Positions 35,134 through 45,313 of a stretch of 64,000 bases of DNA are shown here, piece after piece. The notes under the pieces are model-generated. The model ran no database searches and was not told the DNA's origin. It saw nothing but the letters and a program-made list of their open reading frames with translations. The position numbers were made by a program, and so were the translations under genes. Every line of letters begins with the position of its first letter. The stretch's first letter is position 1. This DNA comes from Methanohalophilus sp. (GTDB taxonomy: Archaea; Halobacteriota; Methanosarcinia; Methanosarcinales; Methanosarcinaceae): positions 62,001 through 126,000 of the forward strand of contig NZ_JASGLW010000001.1 of NCBI RefSeq assembly GCF_030156785.1, read 5' to 3'.

Positions 35134-36450
35134 TCACACCTCCGCTGTTACCCAGCTGTTGATGTCTGTCGGTCTGGATTCGATGCTGCCGAACAGTGTC
35201 TGGGTAATTTCCTTGAGTACCTGTACGGATGTCGGGTGCATCATCATGAACAAATCGTTTCCTGCAAGGGACAGGGTAAGACCCGTGACAATTTCCCAGA
35301 TTGGGCCCCTGTATTCCCTAGGTCCCCAGTCGGAATCTTCCTTGAGGGGTGATTCTTTCATCCAGGATTCTCTTGCTCCCCAGGCATTGGTGGTACCTGA
35401 AGACATGGGGAAGTTAAGCTCTGTATCGCCCATCAGTGCGGAAAGCCTGATCCTCTCCATGTTGCTGTAGGCATAATCAAGGCCGTATCCCAGTGCTGCG
35501 GTGGTCGGGTCCATCACGATGCTGTCCCTGGGTACATTGCATTGTTTCATGAGCTTACGGTTAAGCTCCTTCTGGGCATTGATTTCAAGCTGTGTCCAGG
35601 ATAGCACTGCATGACCATGGTCAGTTGCCGCTTTTGCAACCCTTTCATAATCCAGATTCAGGCTGGCGGATGCAAGCAGGGCACGTTCGCCTTCTGCAAC
35701 TTCTGCTGCCCTTTCCAGCACTTCGGGGTCTTTTTGCGGATTACCAGATCCACCGATGACAATTGGTACATCTACGGCCTGAAGCACATCTTCCACAACC
35801 TTTGCAGCTTCCCTTGCAGGAGTGTCGTTGATAAGAGGATCTGTGGATATCAGGTGTATGGTTACCATGTCAGCATTGAAGTCCTTGACCACCTTTTTTG
35901 CCCACTCTGCCGGATCTTCCATGACATCTTCATAGTTGCTCTTAACTGTTTTTGCCATGGAAATTGGGATGTCAAAGACATCCATAGTAACATAATTGCG
36001 GTGAGGCATTTCTGCATCGAAATAGTAAGGCATTGCCTTTTCTCCACCAAGTGTGACTGTGCTTTTTCTGCTGCCGCCGTCTGCGGAAGTTGCACCGAGG
36101 GTAATTTCCTCTATCGGTGTGTTCCATTCGGCAATCTTTGCAACCTCGAATTTGCTTTCAATCAAATTCTGGATTGCAGGCTCTGCAACAGTTGCAGGTG
36201 AAGGTACAAGTCCCAGTCCTTCGGCAAAAAGCTGATCTACAGGATATCCCAGCATTCTGGAAATGTTGGCGATATGAAGTGAGATCTGGGCAGCTTCATG
36301 TCCAAGAGCATAGGCAAGGGCAGGGTTTAAGCCTCCTCCACCGCTGATATTTAATTCAATATCTCCTTCAATAGTAACCCCTTCAAGGGATTCCACATCG
36401 AGGTCTTTGAAAAGCTTGTTAATATCTGCAAGCTTGATCTTGTTCGACAT
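35134..36450 (-). CDS. cdhD: Acetyl-CoA decarbonylase/synthase delta subunit
   Basis: A 438-residue small subunit of the corrinoid Fe-S protein, with a TIM-barrel (for example [14 protein letters not shown] and [18 protein letters not shown]). It partners CdhE in methyl transfer. Its length matches the methanogen family. The 31-base gap from cooC and near-abutting cdhE indicate one transcript. Confidence 0.96.
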   Translation of the reverse strand: MSNKIKLADINKLFKDLDVESLEGVTIEGDIELNISGGGGLNPALAYALGHEAAQISLHIANISRMLGYPVDQLFAEGLGLVPSPATVAEPAIQNLIESKFEVAKIAEWNTPIEEITLGATSADGGSRKSTVTLGGEKAMPYYFDAEMPHRNYVTMDVFDIPISMAKTVKSNYEDVMEDPAEWAKKVVKDFNADMVTIHLISTDPLINDTPAREAAKVVEDVLQAVDVPIVIGGSGNPQKDPEVLERAAEVAEGERALLASASLNLDYERVAKAATDHGHAVLSWTQLEINAQKELNRKLMKQCNVPRDSIVMDPTTAALGYGLDYAYSNMERIRLSALMGDTELNFPMSSGTTNAWGARESWMKESPLKEDSDWGPREYRGPIWEIVTGLTLSLAGNDLFMMMHPTSVQVLKEITQTLFGSIESRPTDINSWVTAEV

Positions 36451-36481
36451 AATGATTCACCATTTACGGTTTTCTGGTTGT

Positions 36482-37243
36482 TTACAACCCCAGTCTCTCT
36501 GCGATTTTATTCACTTCAGTGACAGCGATAGATTCGTCAGGAAGATCAAAAAGGGGCATCCCCTTAAGATCCCTATCGACGATCATCTCATCTGCCGGCA
36601 CCAATCCAATAAGTGTAAGTCCCAAATCTTCCGCTGTCTGCTTGATGGTTTCCCGTGTTTCGTCAGTAACCTTGTTTGCAATCACGTAGATATTCCCGAC
36701 ATTGGTCTCGAGTTCTTTCACGAGTTCCCGAATACGTTCTGCGGTACGCAGTCCGCGACGTGATCCGTCGGTAACCACAATCAAATCATCAACATTTCTG
36801 ATTATCTTCCGGCTAAAATGCTCCAAGCCCGCTTCGGTATCCATTATTACCATGTCGTAATTTTCAACCATCTTGTCCATTATTCCGCGGAGCAGGTTGT
36901 TGATATAGCAGTAACATCCTGACCCTTCAGGCCTTCCCATGACTATAAGATCATATTTGGGCATTTCATTCAGGATTTCGTATATCTTGGATTCGAAAAT
37001 GGATTCCTTGTTGACATCAGGAGGGAGATTATCACGTTCGGTCATCATGAATTCTTTCATATCACCGATTGTTCTTTCCACTTCACATCCCAGAGTTTCC
37101 GGGAGGTTAGTATCAGGATCAGCATCAATAGCCAGAATTTCTTGGTTTGATGAGGCTAAATGGCGAATGAGAAGAGCCGTAATGGCAGTCTTCCCGGTTC
37201 CCCCCTTGCCAGTGATTGCAATCGTCCTTGTCACAGGAAACAC
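36482..37243 (-). CDS. cooC: CooC-type nickel-insertion ATPase of the cdh operon
   Basis: A 253-residue MinD/ArsA-like P-loop ATPase. The deviant Walker A is TGKGGTGKTA at about residue 10, and a CxC motif (GSGCYCYINNLLRG) near residue 110 is characteristic of CooC proteins that load nickel into CO dehydrogenase. Its position between cdhC and cdhD is the one classically seen in Methanosarcina cdh operons. It could be mistaken for NifH, but the CxC motif and the context favour CooC. Confidence 0.92.
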   Translation of the reverse strand: MFPVTRTIAITGKGGTGKTAITALLIRHLASSNQEILAIDADPDTNLPETLGCEVERTIGDMKEFMMTERDNLPPDVNKESIFESKIYEILNEMPKYDLIVMGRPEGSGCYCYINNLLRGIMDKMVENYDMVIMDTEAGLEHFSRKIIRNVDDLIVVTDGSRRGLRTAERIRELVKELETNVGNIYVIANKVTDETRETIKQTAEDLGLTLIGLVPADEMIVDRDLKGMPLFDLPDESIAVTEVNKIAERLGL

Positions 37244-37248
37244 CGGTT

Positions 37249-38649
37249 TTAGTCGTTCTTCTTGATTATTATTTTGTCAACCGATACCTTTGCATTCTTA
37301 AGAATAATTTTCACTCCACCGCCTTCTCCGGTCATTTGTGGCATTGTCGGGAAATTCATTGGCATGGTTGACTGCATCTGTGGCATTGTAGTAGCAGTTG
37401 TTTTTTCAGCGACTTCTTCAATTATCTCTTCTTCCTCGGACTCCCATCTGTCTACAACAGGGTGATTCTTCTCATTCAAGAAAGTCTTTAGGGATTCAAG
37501 GTCACTTACATCTTCTTCGGTTGCGATTTTGTCCACAATATCTGCTGGTATGTCACTGATGACTCTATCTTTGAGATTCTTGGGCATCCAGACTACACGG
37601 TTCCAGCCACCATCTGCCTGTATGAATTTCGGGGACCGGAAATAATTGATACCAATTCCAAGGAAACCAACAACCTGTTTCCCGCCACCTGTCTGTCCGG
37701 CCATTGTGGAGAAAGGCAAGCCGTTTGGTGCGGTTCCTGGGAAGTCCCTGTCAACCCATCCGATACCGTCAACTTCCGGAATGTAGAAACCGACTACTTC
37801 AAAACATCCGCAGGATGTGTGTGGATATTCAAAGAAAGAGTGGAGTTTGATCCGGTCATATTCACCACTTGAAAGGGTCTTGGCAATTTCGTTAACACCT
37901 GTGTATTCTCCGGACATGTCATCAATAACATCACCTTTCGGGATTGCGAACTGGGGACCCTCGGGGTCTACTTTTGCAGCTGCACGACCGTCAAACCAGT
38001 TGATAGCACCACAAAGGGAAACCCTGTCTGGAGTAATTACACAGACATTTGAAGGTGCAAATGACTGACAGAGTGTACATCCGTAGAATGTATCAACGTC
38101 CTCATCATGGAGGTTGCGGGTTCTGTCATCTCTGGATTTGTAGATTTCTTTTGCTTCGTCCAGTCTCTTCTCGATTTCATCCTTGTCTGTGATGTAAATG
38201 GCTTCTACCTTCTCAATAAAGGGAAGTTCGTTCTTAAAGAGCATCATGATTGCTTTGGCAATGGACTCAAAGGAAGTCATTCCTTTGCCAACCGCTTCCT
38301 TACTTATACGTACCCAGACGTCATAACGCTGGTTTAAGTGCATAAGTCCTTGGACATAGTTCTGGAAGTCATGGTTTCTTCTTTCCACAATGGATTCGAG
38401 GTCTTCTTCAACCAATTCACCCGCTATTTTGTAGATCATGGCAAAAGGATATCTTCCTCCCTCTTCCATTTCGGAAATGTCAGGACCAATAAGCGTGAAT
38501 TTACCATCTTCCACATTGTCCATTTCTGAAGCTCTCACAAGTTCAAAACCAACGGATTTAGGACCTGCAAGTTCAACATACATGTCATTTTTTCGTATCC
38601 TTTCTCCTTCAAACATCGGGGAAATTTCAAAAGGAAAATCTTCAGCCAT
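37249..38649 (-). CDS. cdhC: Acetyl-CoA decarbonylase/synthase beta subunit
   Basis: A 466-residue acetyl-CoA synthase subunit holding the Ni-Ni-4Fe4S A-cluster. A-cluster Cys residues are visible in FYGCTLCQSFAPSNVC and in HTSCGCFEVV. The C-terminal region (residues about 395-440) is Met/Pro/Thr-rich (TTATTMPQMQS.., MPMNFPTMPQM), a flexible linker, then an amphipathic end KIILKNAKVSVDKIIIKKND. It is followed five bases later by cooC. Confidence 0.96.
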   Translation of the reverse strand: MAEDFPFEISPMFEGERIRKNDMYVELAGPKSVGFELVRASEMDNVEDGKFTLIGPDISEMEEGGRYPFAMIYKIAGELVEEDLESIVERRNHDFQNYVQGLMHLNQRYDVWVRISKEAVGKGMTSFESIAKAIMMLFKNELPFIEKVEAIYITDKDEIEKRLDEAKEIYKSRDDRTRNLHDEDVDTFYGCTLCQSFAPSNVCVITPDRVSLCGAINWFDGRAAAKVDPEGPQFAIPKGDVIDDMSGEYTGVNEIAKTLSSGEYDRIKLHSFFEYPHTSCGCFEVVGFYIPEVDGIGWVDRDFPGTAPNGLPFSTMAGQTGGGKQVVGFLGIGINYFRSPKFIQADGGWNRVVWMPKNLKDRVISDIPADIVDKIATEEDVSDLESLKTFLNEKNHPVVDRWESEEEEIIEEVAEKTTATTMPQMQSTMPMNFPTMPQMTGEGGGVKIILKNAKVSVDKIIIKKND

Positions 38650-38673
38650 TCTTAAATCCTCTCTATAAAATGA

Positions 38674-39186
38674 TCAAAGCTCTGCGATAAGTTCATCTAA
38701 TGCTTCAAGGTGCGTTTCTGGTTTAATATTTCCGAAAGACATTGATGCATTCTGGATGAAATGTCTCTCTATTGCAATGGTCTTGAGGTTTGAAAAGTTT
38801 TTCAATCCTGAAAGTACCTGATTAATGTAGTACTTCTTGTGTCCGAGGAACAATATAAGATCATAGGGTCCTTTCCCGTCAAGCCCCTGCCAGTTCGCAT
38901 CACAAAGATAACTGCCGAGGAAATGGATATTGATGTACTTTGCATCGACACCTTCTGCATCCTTTAAGCCTTTCATGGTATGTCCCGTGGCAGCCACAGG
39001 AATGCCTTTCTGTGCAATCGCAATTGCTTTTTCAAGCTTTTCATCCTTTAAGATTTCCGCTCCAACAACAAGCAAAGGTCTCTTTGCCTTGGTGATCATT
39101 TTTGCAACGATAGCAGGTTGGGCAGGCTTTGCGTTCTTCGGACCGTATGTAGTGTATACTTTCAAGTTCTTGGTAACGTCTGCCAT
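38674..39186 (-). CDS. cdhB: Acetyl-CoA decarbonylase/synthase epsilon subunit
   Basis: A 170-residue subunit that binds CdhA to form the alpha2-epsilon2 CO dehydrogenase component, with a Rossmann-like fold ([24 protein letters not shown]). I choose the ATG at 39186 (MADVTKNL), which overlaps the cdhA stop as TAATG and has AGGAGG seven bases upstream; an ATG two codons earlier is too close to that site. Confidence 0.95.
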   Translation of the reverse strand: MADVTKNLKVYTTYGPKNAKPAQPAIVAKMITKAKRPLLVVGAEILKDEKLEKAIAIAQKGIPVAATGHTMKGLKDAEGVDAKYINIHFLGSYLCDANWQGLDGKGPYDLILFLGHKKYYINQVLSGLKNFSNLKTIAIERHFIQNASMSFGNIKPETHLEALDELIAEL

Positions 39187-41594
39187 TAGCATGCCTCCTT
39201 ACAGAGTCTTTTGATGTTGGTTGGCTGGGCCGAAACATCCGACTTTGTAGTTGGTCCGGAAAGAATCTTCTTCTTGTTCCAGTCAATTTCCCATCCATGT
39301 TCTTTTTCGAGGATCTTAAGAAGCTCCTCACGCCGTGCTAGTGGAAGATCTGTTTCAGTTCTTACAAACTTATACCAGTCGTCAGGCATGATTCCAAGGT
39401 ATTTCTCACTGAGCTCGATGTAGTGAGTCAGTTTGATCATCCTTCCCATGTTGTTATCACTTGGACGGATGCAGCTCTTGGCAAGCATTGGCATAAGTTC
39501 TTCAACAGTTTCAGCAGATGTCAGAAGATATTCAGGTGCAGCAGGAGTGCTAATTTCGGAACCATCCCTTGCATCGTACACCTTCCATTTTTCCTCATCA
39601 TAGGGTTTACCTATCAGTGCCCTGCGGTATTTTGAACCGTGGGGTCCTACAATGACAGGTATTCCAAGACGGTTGCATCCGGTACCGATTGAAGCGGCTT
39701 TCTGGGAATATGCTCCCCATGCCACACCGACAGCACCTACACGGTTGAGGATGTAATCTGCAATCTCCTCGTAGTTTCCAGCGACATTGCGCTGTGCAAA
39801 AATGGCTGCAACTTTAATTGCAGCACCGGTAATGTGCGAGTTGGAGACACATGAACCGACGTTGATAAGATTTCCTTTGAGGAACCTTGCGGGATACCTC
39901 TCGTATAAGGTTTCACCATCTTCGTTTTTGTACATGCCTATATCCATTGCAGTACAACCTGAAACGATAACAATGTAGTTCCTTTTAAGCATCTCATCGC
40001 CTATGCGGTAAAGATCCTTTGTACCTTCAGGGTGATTGGAGCATCCTACAAGTGCGACAATACCCGGTGTTGTACCCATGACAAGATTTACACCTTCTTC
40101 ACGGATTTCAGGGTCACTGATCTGCCCTCTTCCGACACGTACTTTGCCCTTTTCTTCACGGATAACTTTCTGTGCCGCCTTCTCAATTACATTAAGGATT
40201 GGGATGTCCTTCGGGCATGCCTGTTCACATCTGCCACAGCCGATGCATTTATCGTGCAGTTCTTCAAATGGTGAAAGGTTACCTTCTGCAGCGGATGTCA
40301 TTGAATCACTGATGGGCAAGTTTGTCGGACAATCAAGCTCACATGCAAGACAGTGAACACATCTGGAAGTAAGTTCCTTGAATTCCTCATCGGTTGGAAG
40401 TGCTGTAACACCTTTTTCCTTGCGTATCTTTGACATTTCCTGTGCAAGTCTTGGTGCGACTTCCCCGAGCTTTTCAAAATCAAGAATCAGTGCACCATCC
40501 TGCTTGCCTTCCTTGAGATCATTGATAATATCTTCCACATCATCGTTCGAGCGGTTTGGAAGACCATACATGATTTTGTCGTTGGTAGTGATTACCGGCA
40601 TCATGAGTTTTCTTGCTTCCCTGAGTACATCGGCACGTACACACTGCTCATCCACAACAATAACATCAGGTACACCGGACCTGATCATTTTCAGTTCTTT
40701 TGCAAGGGTTCCGACTACCTTGGCTTTTGGTACGTCTCCACCTTCAGTCCTATACCTTGTCATATCAAGGGCGGTACAGCAGAGACCACATAGCTCGATC
40801 TTATCTGAAAGATTGTGCTCTTCCATATAATCGATAATGTTGGTAACTCCGGCTACGTTATGACCAATTACCAGCAGGACGGGTTTTTCGGGATCTATTG
40901 TTCCCATTCCAATTTCTGCCAGTGAAGTATTTTCCTTGGCTTTTGGCATGTCAAGGCAGGAAATCTGGGCAATATCCGATACTTCCATTCCCACATGGTC
41001 GAGCATTCCGCCGTGCAGTGCCTTGGATTCAAAGTCAATTGCTTCTCCTTCCTGCCCCATGTGGACGGTTGCTAGAAGCTGGACAAGCTGTTCTTCTACA
41101 TAATCCAGTGCATCATCAAGGTCTCCGAGGGTTTCCGGTTTCTTGCCGGTGACAAGCTGGACGTTGGGTGCGATGATGTTTGATGGTCCCACTTTCAGCG
41201 GATAATCTTTCCCGTAGAGATCAATCAGGTGATGCAGCAGGTGTCTGCCGTGACCGGAGTGTGCAGCTGCTCCTGTAATGACACGAAGCATGAATTCCCT
41301 TGCGTTGTGTCCTTCCATATTGATCCCACAGGCACCTTCCTTGTTTCCTGTAAGATCACAGGTACCGAAAGTACAGTAACAACACTGATCACACATGGGA
41401 GTATAAACCGGGTTGTATTTCTCGAGGAGTTTATAGTCCCAGTCCCTCAGATCGGAAATGCCGGGTTTTGCAGTTGGTCCCACATCTCCTTCTTCTTCTG
41501 CTGCTTTTTCGATAGCACCCACTATGCTACCGATGGTGATCTGGACGTTTTCCAGTTCCTCAATTGAGAAAGTGCCTGATTTCAGTTCACTCAT
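39186..41594 (-). CDS. cdhA: Acetyl-CoA decarbonylase/synthase alpha subunit (CO dehydrogenase)
   Basis: An 802-residue Ni-Fe CO dehydrogenase that interconverts CO2 and CO at the C-cluster. Cys-rich N-terminal cluster sites lie near residues 70-90 ([14 protein letters not shown]). Two ferredoxin motifs typical of the methanogen enzyme lie near residues 410-455 ([11 protein letters not shown] and [11 protein letters not shown]). C-cluster segments include [28 protein letters not shown] and [11 protein letters not shown]. It is the first gene of the operon; a TATA box lies about 130 bases upstream, leaving a long leader. Confidence 0.97.
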   Translation of the reverse strand: MSELKSGTFSIEELENVQITIGSIVGAIEKAAEEEGDVGPTAKPGISDLRDWDYKLLEKYNPVYTPMCDQCCYCTFGTCDLTGNKEGACGINMEGHNAREFMLRVITGAAAHSGHGRHLLHHLIDLYGKDYPLKVGPSNIIAPNVQLVTGKKPETLGDLDDALDYVEEQLVQLLATVHMGQEGEAIDFESKALHGGMLDHVGMEVSDIAQISCLDMPKAKENTSLAEIGMGTIDPEKPVLLVIGHNVAGVTNIIDYMEEHNLSDKIELCGLCCTALDMTRYRTEGGDVPKAKVVGTLAKELKMIRSGVPDVIVVDEQCVRADVLREARKLMMPVITTNDKIMYGLPNRSNDDVEDIINDLKEGKQDGALILDFEKLGEVAPRLAQEMSKIRKEKGVTALPTDEEFKELTSRCVHCLACELDCPTNLPISDSMTSAAEGNLSPFEELHDKCIGCGRCEQACPKDIPILNVIEKAAQKVIREEKGKVRVGRGQISDPEIREEGVNLVMGTTPGIVALVGCSNHPEGTKDLYRIGDEMLKRNYIVIVSGCTAMDIGMYKNEDGETLYERYPARFLKGNLINVGSCVSNSHITGAAIKVAAIFAQRNVAGNYEEIADYILNRVGAVGVAWGAYSQKAASIGTGCNRLGIPVIVGPHGSKYRRALIGKPYDEEKWKVYDARDGSEISTPAAPEYLLTSAETVEELMPMLAKSCIRPSDNNMGRMIKLTHYIELSEKYLGIMPDDWYKFVRTETDLPLARREELLKILEKEHGWEIDWNKKKILSGPTTKSDVSAQPTNIKRLCKEAC

Positions 41595-42036
41595 CTTAAT
41601 ATTATCCTCCTGAATGACCCCTGCGCATCACAATGCTGTAACCGCAAACGGGTGTTACAAATTGAATAAACTTAACGGTATTTACAGTATAGAAGACTGT
41701 CGAACCAAATACGGGAATTCTCTATATAAGTGTTTGGATATTTGTCATGATTATAATTGTAGAATTATTTGCGTTGTTTTCACTGTTTACATTTTGGATC
41801 AGGATCTAAATAAAGGAATTAATCCTATAAATGCAAAGAAGGCAAGTAATAGGGTGTTTTTCATTATTATTTATGGATTGATGGCTATTTCACTATTGTA
41901 TTATGTCCCGTTATCTATAGATAATGAGTATCGAGGTTTTATTTTCTTATGCAAGAAGAAGTTAATAGTGGGAAATATTCATACTGAGAAATGTCCATCT
42001 CCGATACCATTATAAGCATGGAGTCGGATTTCCTTA
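41595..42036. other. cdh leader and divergent promoter region
   Basis: No credible gene: a 133-codon plus-strand frame here has no family character and an unlikely composition. On the minus strand CTTATATAGA (41721-41730) is a good TATA box for cdh and would give a leader of roughly 100 bases. On the plus strand ATTATAAG at 42009-42016 is about 25 bases before the rhomboid ATG, fitting a leaderless transcript. Confidence 0.5.
41721..41730 (-). promoter_or_regulatory. TATA box of the cdh operon
   Basis: CTTATATAGA on the minus strand is the best TATA box in the interval. It predicts a start near 41697 and a leader of about 100 bases before cdhA. Long cdh leaders with regulatory function are known in Methanosarcina; I infer the same here. 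Confidence 0.55.
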
Positions 42037-42903
42037 ATGGAGGATAGCTTGGAAAGCGGTTGCTGGATCTGTGGTAAAGAGGACTATTTTATGACAAATT
42101 GTCCTTATTGTGGGCATACTTTTTGTGTAGAACACCGATTGCCACAGCAGCATGCTTGTCCGGGTATTGATTATTCATCACGCTTTGGACATCAGGCAGG
42201 AACCAGAAGGGTATACAACCAAGTTGGCAGTGATGATATTTTCAAGGTATTTTTCAGAAATGCGGCAAAAGGAGCAGCAACCGAGTTTGCATATAGAACT
42301 CATCGTTCCTTTTACAGCAGCCCTTCGATGGCGATCTTAATTATATGTGTTGCGGCATTCTTCATTCCACGCTTCATATCTCTATTGTTTCCGGGATTTT
42401 TAGGTCTGTTTTACGGTTTGTTCCAGCTTTACCCGAATGATATGTTATCCATGCCATGGACTATCATTACTCATATGTTCTTGCATGCGAGTTTCTCCCA
42501 TCTTTTCTTTAATATGATGGTTCTCTTTTTCTTTGGAAGGGAACTGGAAAGGAGAATAGGGAACAATAGGTTCCTTTATGTTTATTTTATTTCCGGGATA
42601 GTTGCAGCAATTGGTTTTTCCATTACTTCAAGCACTTCTCTGCCACTTGTAGGTGCCAGTGGTGCCATCATGGGAGTTTTTGCCACTCTTACGATCCTTG
42701 CTCCCGACCTGCCTGTCTATGTTTTCTTCTTCCCCATGCGCATCAAGCATGCTTTAATGTTGTTTGCAATTCTTGATTTTGCTTTGATAGGCACAAATGA
42801 TATGGTAGCCCATACGGCTCACTTAAGCGGGATTGCTGTCGGAATTTATATGGGTTTACGACTAAAAAATATGAAGAAAATGCGTAGCAGTTATCGGAGT
42901 TGA
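42037..42903 (+). CDS. AN1 zinc-finger / rhomboid intramembrane serine protease
   Basis: A 288-residue protein. The N-terminal zinc finger (residues 6-45) has Cys/His ligands CWICGKED..CPYCGHTFCVEH..HAC, as in AN1 fingers. A linker and six-helix rhomboid domain follow. Catalytic residues are Ser208 in VGASGAIMG and probably His262 in AHLSGIAVG, and the oxyanion-region His/Asn occur in HASFSHLFFNM. Rhomboids cleave membrane proteins within the bilayer. The finger may recruit cytosolic partners. Likely leaderless. The next gene follows after 4 bases. Confidence 0.9.
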   Translation: MEDSLESGCWICGKEDYFMTNCPYCGHTFCVEHRLPQQHACPGIDYSSRFGHQAGTRRVYNQVGSDDIFKVFFRNAAKGAATEFAYRTHRSFYSSPSMAILIICVAAFFIPRFISLLFPGFLGLFYGLFQLYPNDMLSMPWTIITHMFLHASFSHLFFNMMVLFFFGRELERRIGNNRFLYVYFISGIVAAIGFSITSSTSLPLVGASGAIMGVFATLTILAPDLPVYVFFFPMRIKHALMLFAILDFALIGTNDMVAHTAHLSGIAVGIYMGLRLKNMKKMRSSYRS

Positions 42904-42907
42904 CCTT

Positions 42908-43318
42908 ATGAAGAGTGAGCTTCGGCGCCTTTCCTCTTACAGACCAAGGCCACAGGAAGGCGAAGAAATTCCTATCAGCTTTATCGATCTTGAAAAAAAA
43001 ATCGCTGGCTGGTCTCCCAAATTAAAACAAACTGTATACGCGGATGATCTTAAAAACACACAGGGTCTCAAAAGAGTCAGAGAAATATTCCTGCTTAAGG
43101 TTTTCAACTGGTATCGAAATGGGGTGTCTATCATAGAACTTACTAACGATGAAAGGATGCACTTTGAGGACATCCTTAATGAATTTTTGCTTTATGGGGG
43201 TGAAATACTTTATTCAAGAAAGAAAAAAGGCAGGAAATACATCAATTCTTTCCGTCTGAATACAGCTGGAAACGGGAATGGTAATGTAAGGGAATGTTTG
43301 CTTGCCGAAAAGCTCTGA
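42908..43318 (+). CDS. Conserved-looking hypothetical protein
   Basis: A 136-residue soluble basic protein (RRLSSYRPRPQEGEEIPISF near the start, SRKKKGRKYINSFRLN near the end). I do not recognise a family. It starts 4 bases after the rhomboid gene, so it is probably co-expressed and could serve the protease. The following 230 bases to 43548 are AT-rich with no feature seen. Confidence 0.6.
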   Translation: MKSELRRLSSYRPRPQEGEEIPISFIDLEKKIAGWSPKLKQTVYADDLKNTQGLKRVREIFLLKVFNWYRNGVSIIELTNDERMHFEDILNEFLLYGGEILYSRKKKGRKYINSFRLNTAGNGNGNVRECLLAEKL

Positions 43319-43548
43319 CAATTATTTCCAAAATTAAAGGGATTAGCGGCAGGAATACTTTTTTAATCTGAAATCTGTTGAAAAATAATCTTTAGAAAAT
43401 AACTTTAGTTTTGTCATCTTTAATATCTTACAATAGAATAATATAAGATAACATCTAAAAACTAAATTGTCCCATCTCATGGTATTAAGTTTGTTATTAG
43501 TGGGATTATAAGTGTTATTTGAGTATACTTAATTTATCGTGAGGCACC

Positions 43549-44064
43549 ATGGCGAATGTGAAAACCGGTATTAATTCTATTGTGAAGTATTTGAGTACTA
43601 AAAAAGAAGGGGGACGGCGAAGCATTGGGCTTTTGGTTGATGGTCCAAACGTTCTCCGTAAGGAATTTGACGTAAATCTCGAGGTGATCCGAGATGTTCT
43701 TAAAGAATATGGGAATGTCAAAATTGGACGTGTTTTCCTCAATCAGTATGCTTCAAACAAACTGGTTGAAGCGGTTGAAAACAATGGATTTGAACCCATA
43801 ATATGTTCAAGTGATGTTGATGTAAGACTTGCTGTAGAAGGCATGGAACTCGTCTACAATAACAACATTGACACTATTGCCCTTGTAACAAGGGATGCTG
43901 ATTTTAAACCACTATTAAATAAGGCCAATGAACATGGCAAAGAGACTATAATTTTTGGAGTACAGCCCGGATTCTCTACGGCACTGAAAAATTCCTCTGA
44001 TTATGTCATAATGCTGAATGAAGCTTTGGAAGAAATTGGTGAAGACAAAACAGATGAAAAATGA
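43549..44064 (+). CDS. NYN-domain (LabA-like PIN) protein
   Basis: A 171-residue protein. The NYN/PIN nuclease-like fold has its acidic residues in GLLVDGPNVLRKEF (residue about 30), CSSDVDVRLAVEG and ALVTRDADFKPLL. These are the positions that bind Mg in the family, so RNase activity is plausible. It matches the archaeal TIGR00288 group as I remember it. It is convergent with the homocitrate synthase gene, with only 7 bases between stops. Confidence 0.85.
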   Translation: MANVKTGINSIVKYLSTKKEGGRRSIGLLVDGPNVLRKEFDVNLEVIRDVLKEYGNVKIGRVFLNQYASNKLVEAVENNGFEPIICSSDVDVRLAVEGMELVYNNNIDTIALVTRDADFKPLLNKANEHGKETIIFGVQPGFSTALKNSSDYVIMLNEALEEIGEDKTDEK

Positions 44065-44071
44065 AGGAATT

Positions 44072-45253
44072 TTACTGGCTTTCATGTCCTTCTAGTTCAA
44101 GAATCATCTCTTTAAGCCGAGATCTTGAGATTCCCTTCTTGAGATCTGTACAATTCTTAATCCTGCCAATAAGGGTACAGAGTTGGTCATGCTCTAGACT
44201 GTATCCCATGTCCTTGATAATTCCTTTGAGGGCTTTCATACCGGTATGTTTACCGACAATCAGGTTTCGTTCTCCTCCAACCATCTCCGGACTGAATAAT
44301 TCATATGTACGGGGTTCTTCAAGAATTGCCATAACATGGATGCCGGATTCATGGGTAAATGCATTCTTTCCGACGACTGCTTTGTTAACCGGTGTCTTAA
44401 GACCTGTATAATTTTCAACTTTTCTTGAAAGCCGGTTGAGATTAGATATGTCATATTTTTCCAATCCATACTGGACTCTCAGTGCAACAAGCACTTCTTC
44501 AAGGGCTGCATTTCCTGCTCTTTCGCCAATTCCGTTTACTGTGGTATGGAGTTGCTTTGCACCCGCTTCAGCTGCTGCCAATGTGTTTGCAGTGGCAAGC
44601 CCAAGATCGTCATGGCAATGTATACACACATCGGTTTTCACCTTTTCTTTGATTTTGCTCACAAGATAGTGAGTGGTACTGGGGTTAAGGATTCCAATTG
44701 TATCTGCAATGCTTACATATTCTACATTGTACTTTTCAGCTTCATGGAACACTTTCTGGAGAAGGTTTACATCTGTGCGTGTTGCATCTTCTGCTGCAAA
44801 CCTGACCTTTAAGCCATGATCTTTTGCGTATTCAATGGTGTTCATTGCACATGTAACAATGTCATGGCAACTCTTATGGTACTTATATCTTAGATGAAGA
44901 TCAGACATGGCAATGAAAATACTAACAATGTCTACATCACACTCAAGGGCAGCGTCCACATCTGTGACTATTGATCTTGAAAGGCAGCAAATGTTAGCAT
45001 CAAGTCCCATGTTGCTTATGGTTTTGACAATTTCTTTTTCAGAGCTTGAAACAACCGGAAATCCGGCTTCAATAACCTCAATTCCGATACTGTCAAGTTC
45101 AGAAGCAAGGTCCATTTTTTCTTCTTTTGTAAAAGCCACTCCCGGAGTCTGCTCACCATCTCTGAGGGTGACATCACAAATCTCAATGTCAATATGTCCA
45201 ATGCCCAGGTAATCCATGAGTTTGTTTCGGGAGTACATTTCATCTGAATGCAT
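44072..45253 (-). CDS. aksA: Homocitrate synthase family enzyme (AksA-like)
   Basis: A 393-residue DRE-TIM metallolyase: CDVTLRDGEQTPGVAF near residue 28 (catalytic Arg and metal Asp), the metal-binding HCHDDLGLATAN near residue 206, and NGIGERAGN. It lacks the C-terminal regulatory domain of 2-isopropylmalate and citramalate synthases, which favours the NifV/AksA homocitrate synthase group. In methanogens AksA starts the chain-elongation pathway to 7-mercaptoheptanoyl coenzyme B. Homocitrate for nitrogenase is an alternative, but no nif genes are seen. Confidence 0.8.
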   Translation of the reverse strand: MHSDEMYSRNKLMDYLGIGHIDIEICDVTLRDGEQTPGVAFTKEEKMDLASELDSIGIEVIEAGFPVVSSSEKEIVKTISNMGLDANICCLSRSIVTDVDAALECDVDIVSIFIAMSDLHLRYKYHKSCHDIVTCAMNTIEYAKDHGLKVRFAAEDATRTDVNLLQKVFHEAEKYNVEYVSIADTIGILNPSTTHYLVSKIKEKVKTDVCIHCHDDLGLATANTLAAAEAGAKQLHTTVNGIGERAGNAALEEVLVALRVQYGLEKYDISNLNRLSRKVENYTGLKTPVNKAVVGKNAFTHESGIHVMAILEEPRTYELFSPEMVGGERNLIVGKHTGMKALKGIIKDMGYSLEHDQLCTLIGRIKNCTDLKKGISRSRLKEMILELEGHESQ

Positions 45254-45313
45254 AGTAATTCGCTCTGTCAGAACGTAACTTAAGCTCTCATTTAAATAAG
45301 TATGTATTTGGTA

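Noticed and set aside
36482-37243. NifH (nitrogenase iron protein) for the ATPase in the cdh operon
   Set aside because: The CxC motif and the position between cdhC and cdhD point to CooC; no other nif gene is present.
41614-42015. 133-codon plus-strand frame between cdhA and the rhomboid gene
   Set aside because: No recognisable domain or ribosome site, and it covers the promoter regions of both flanking genes.
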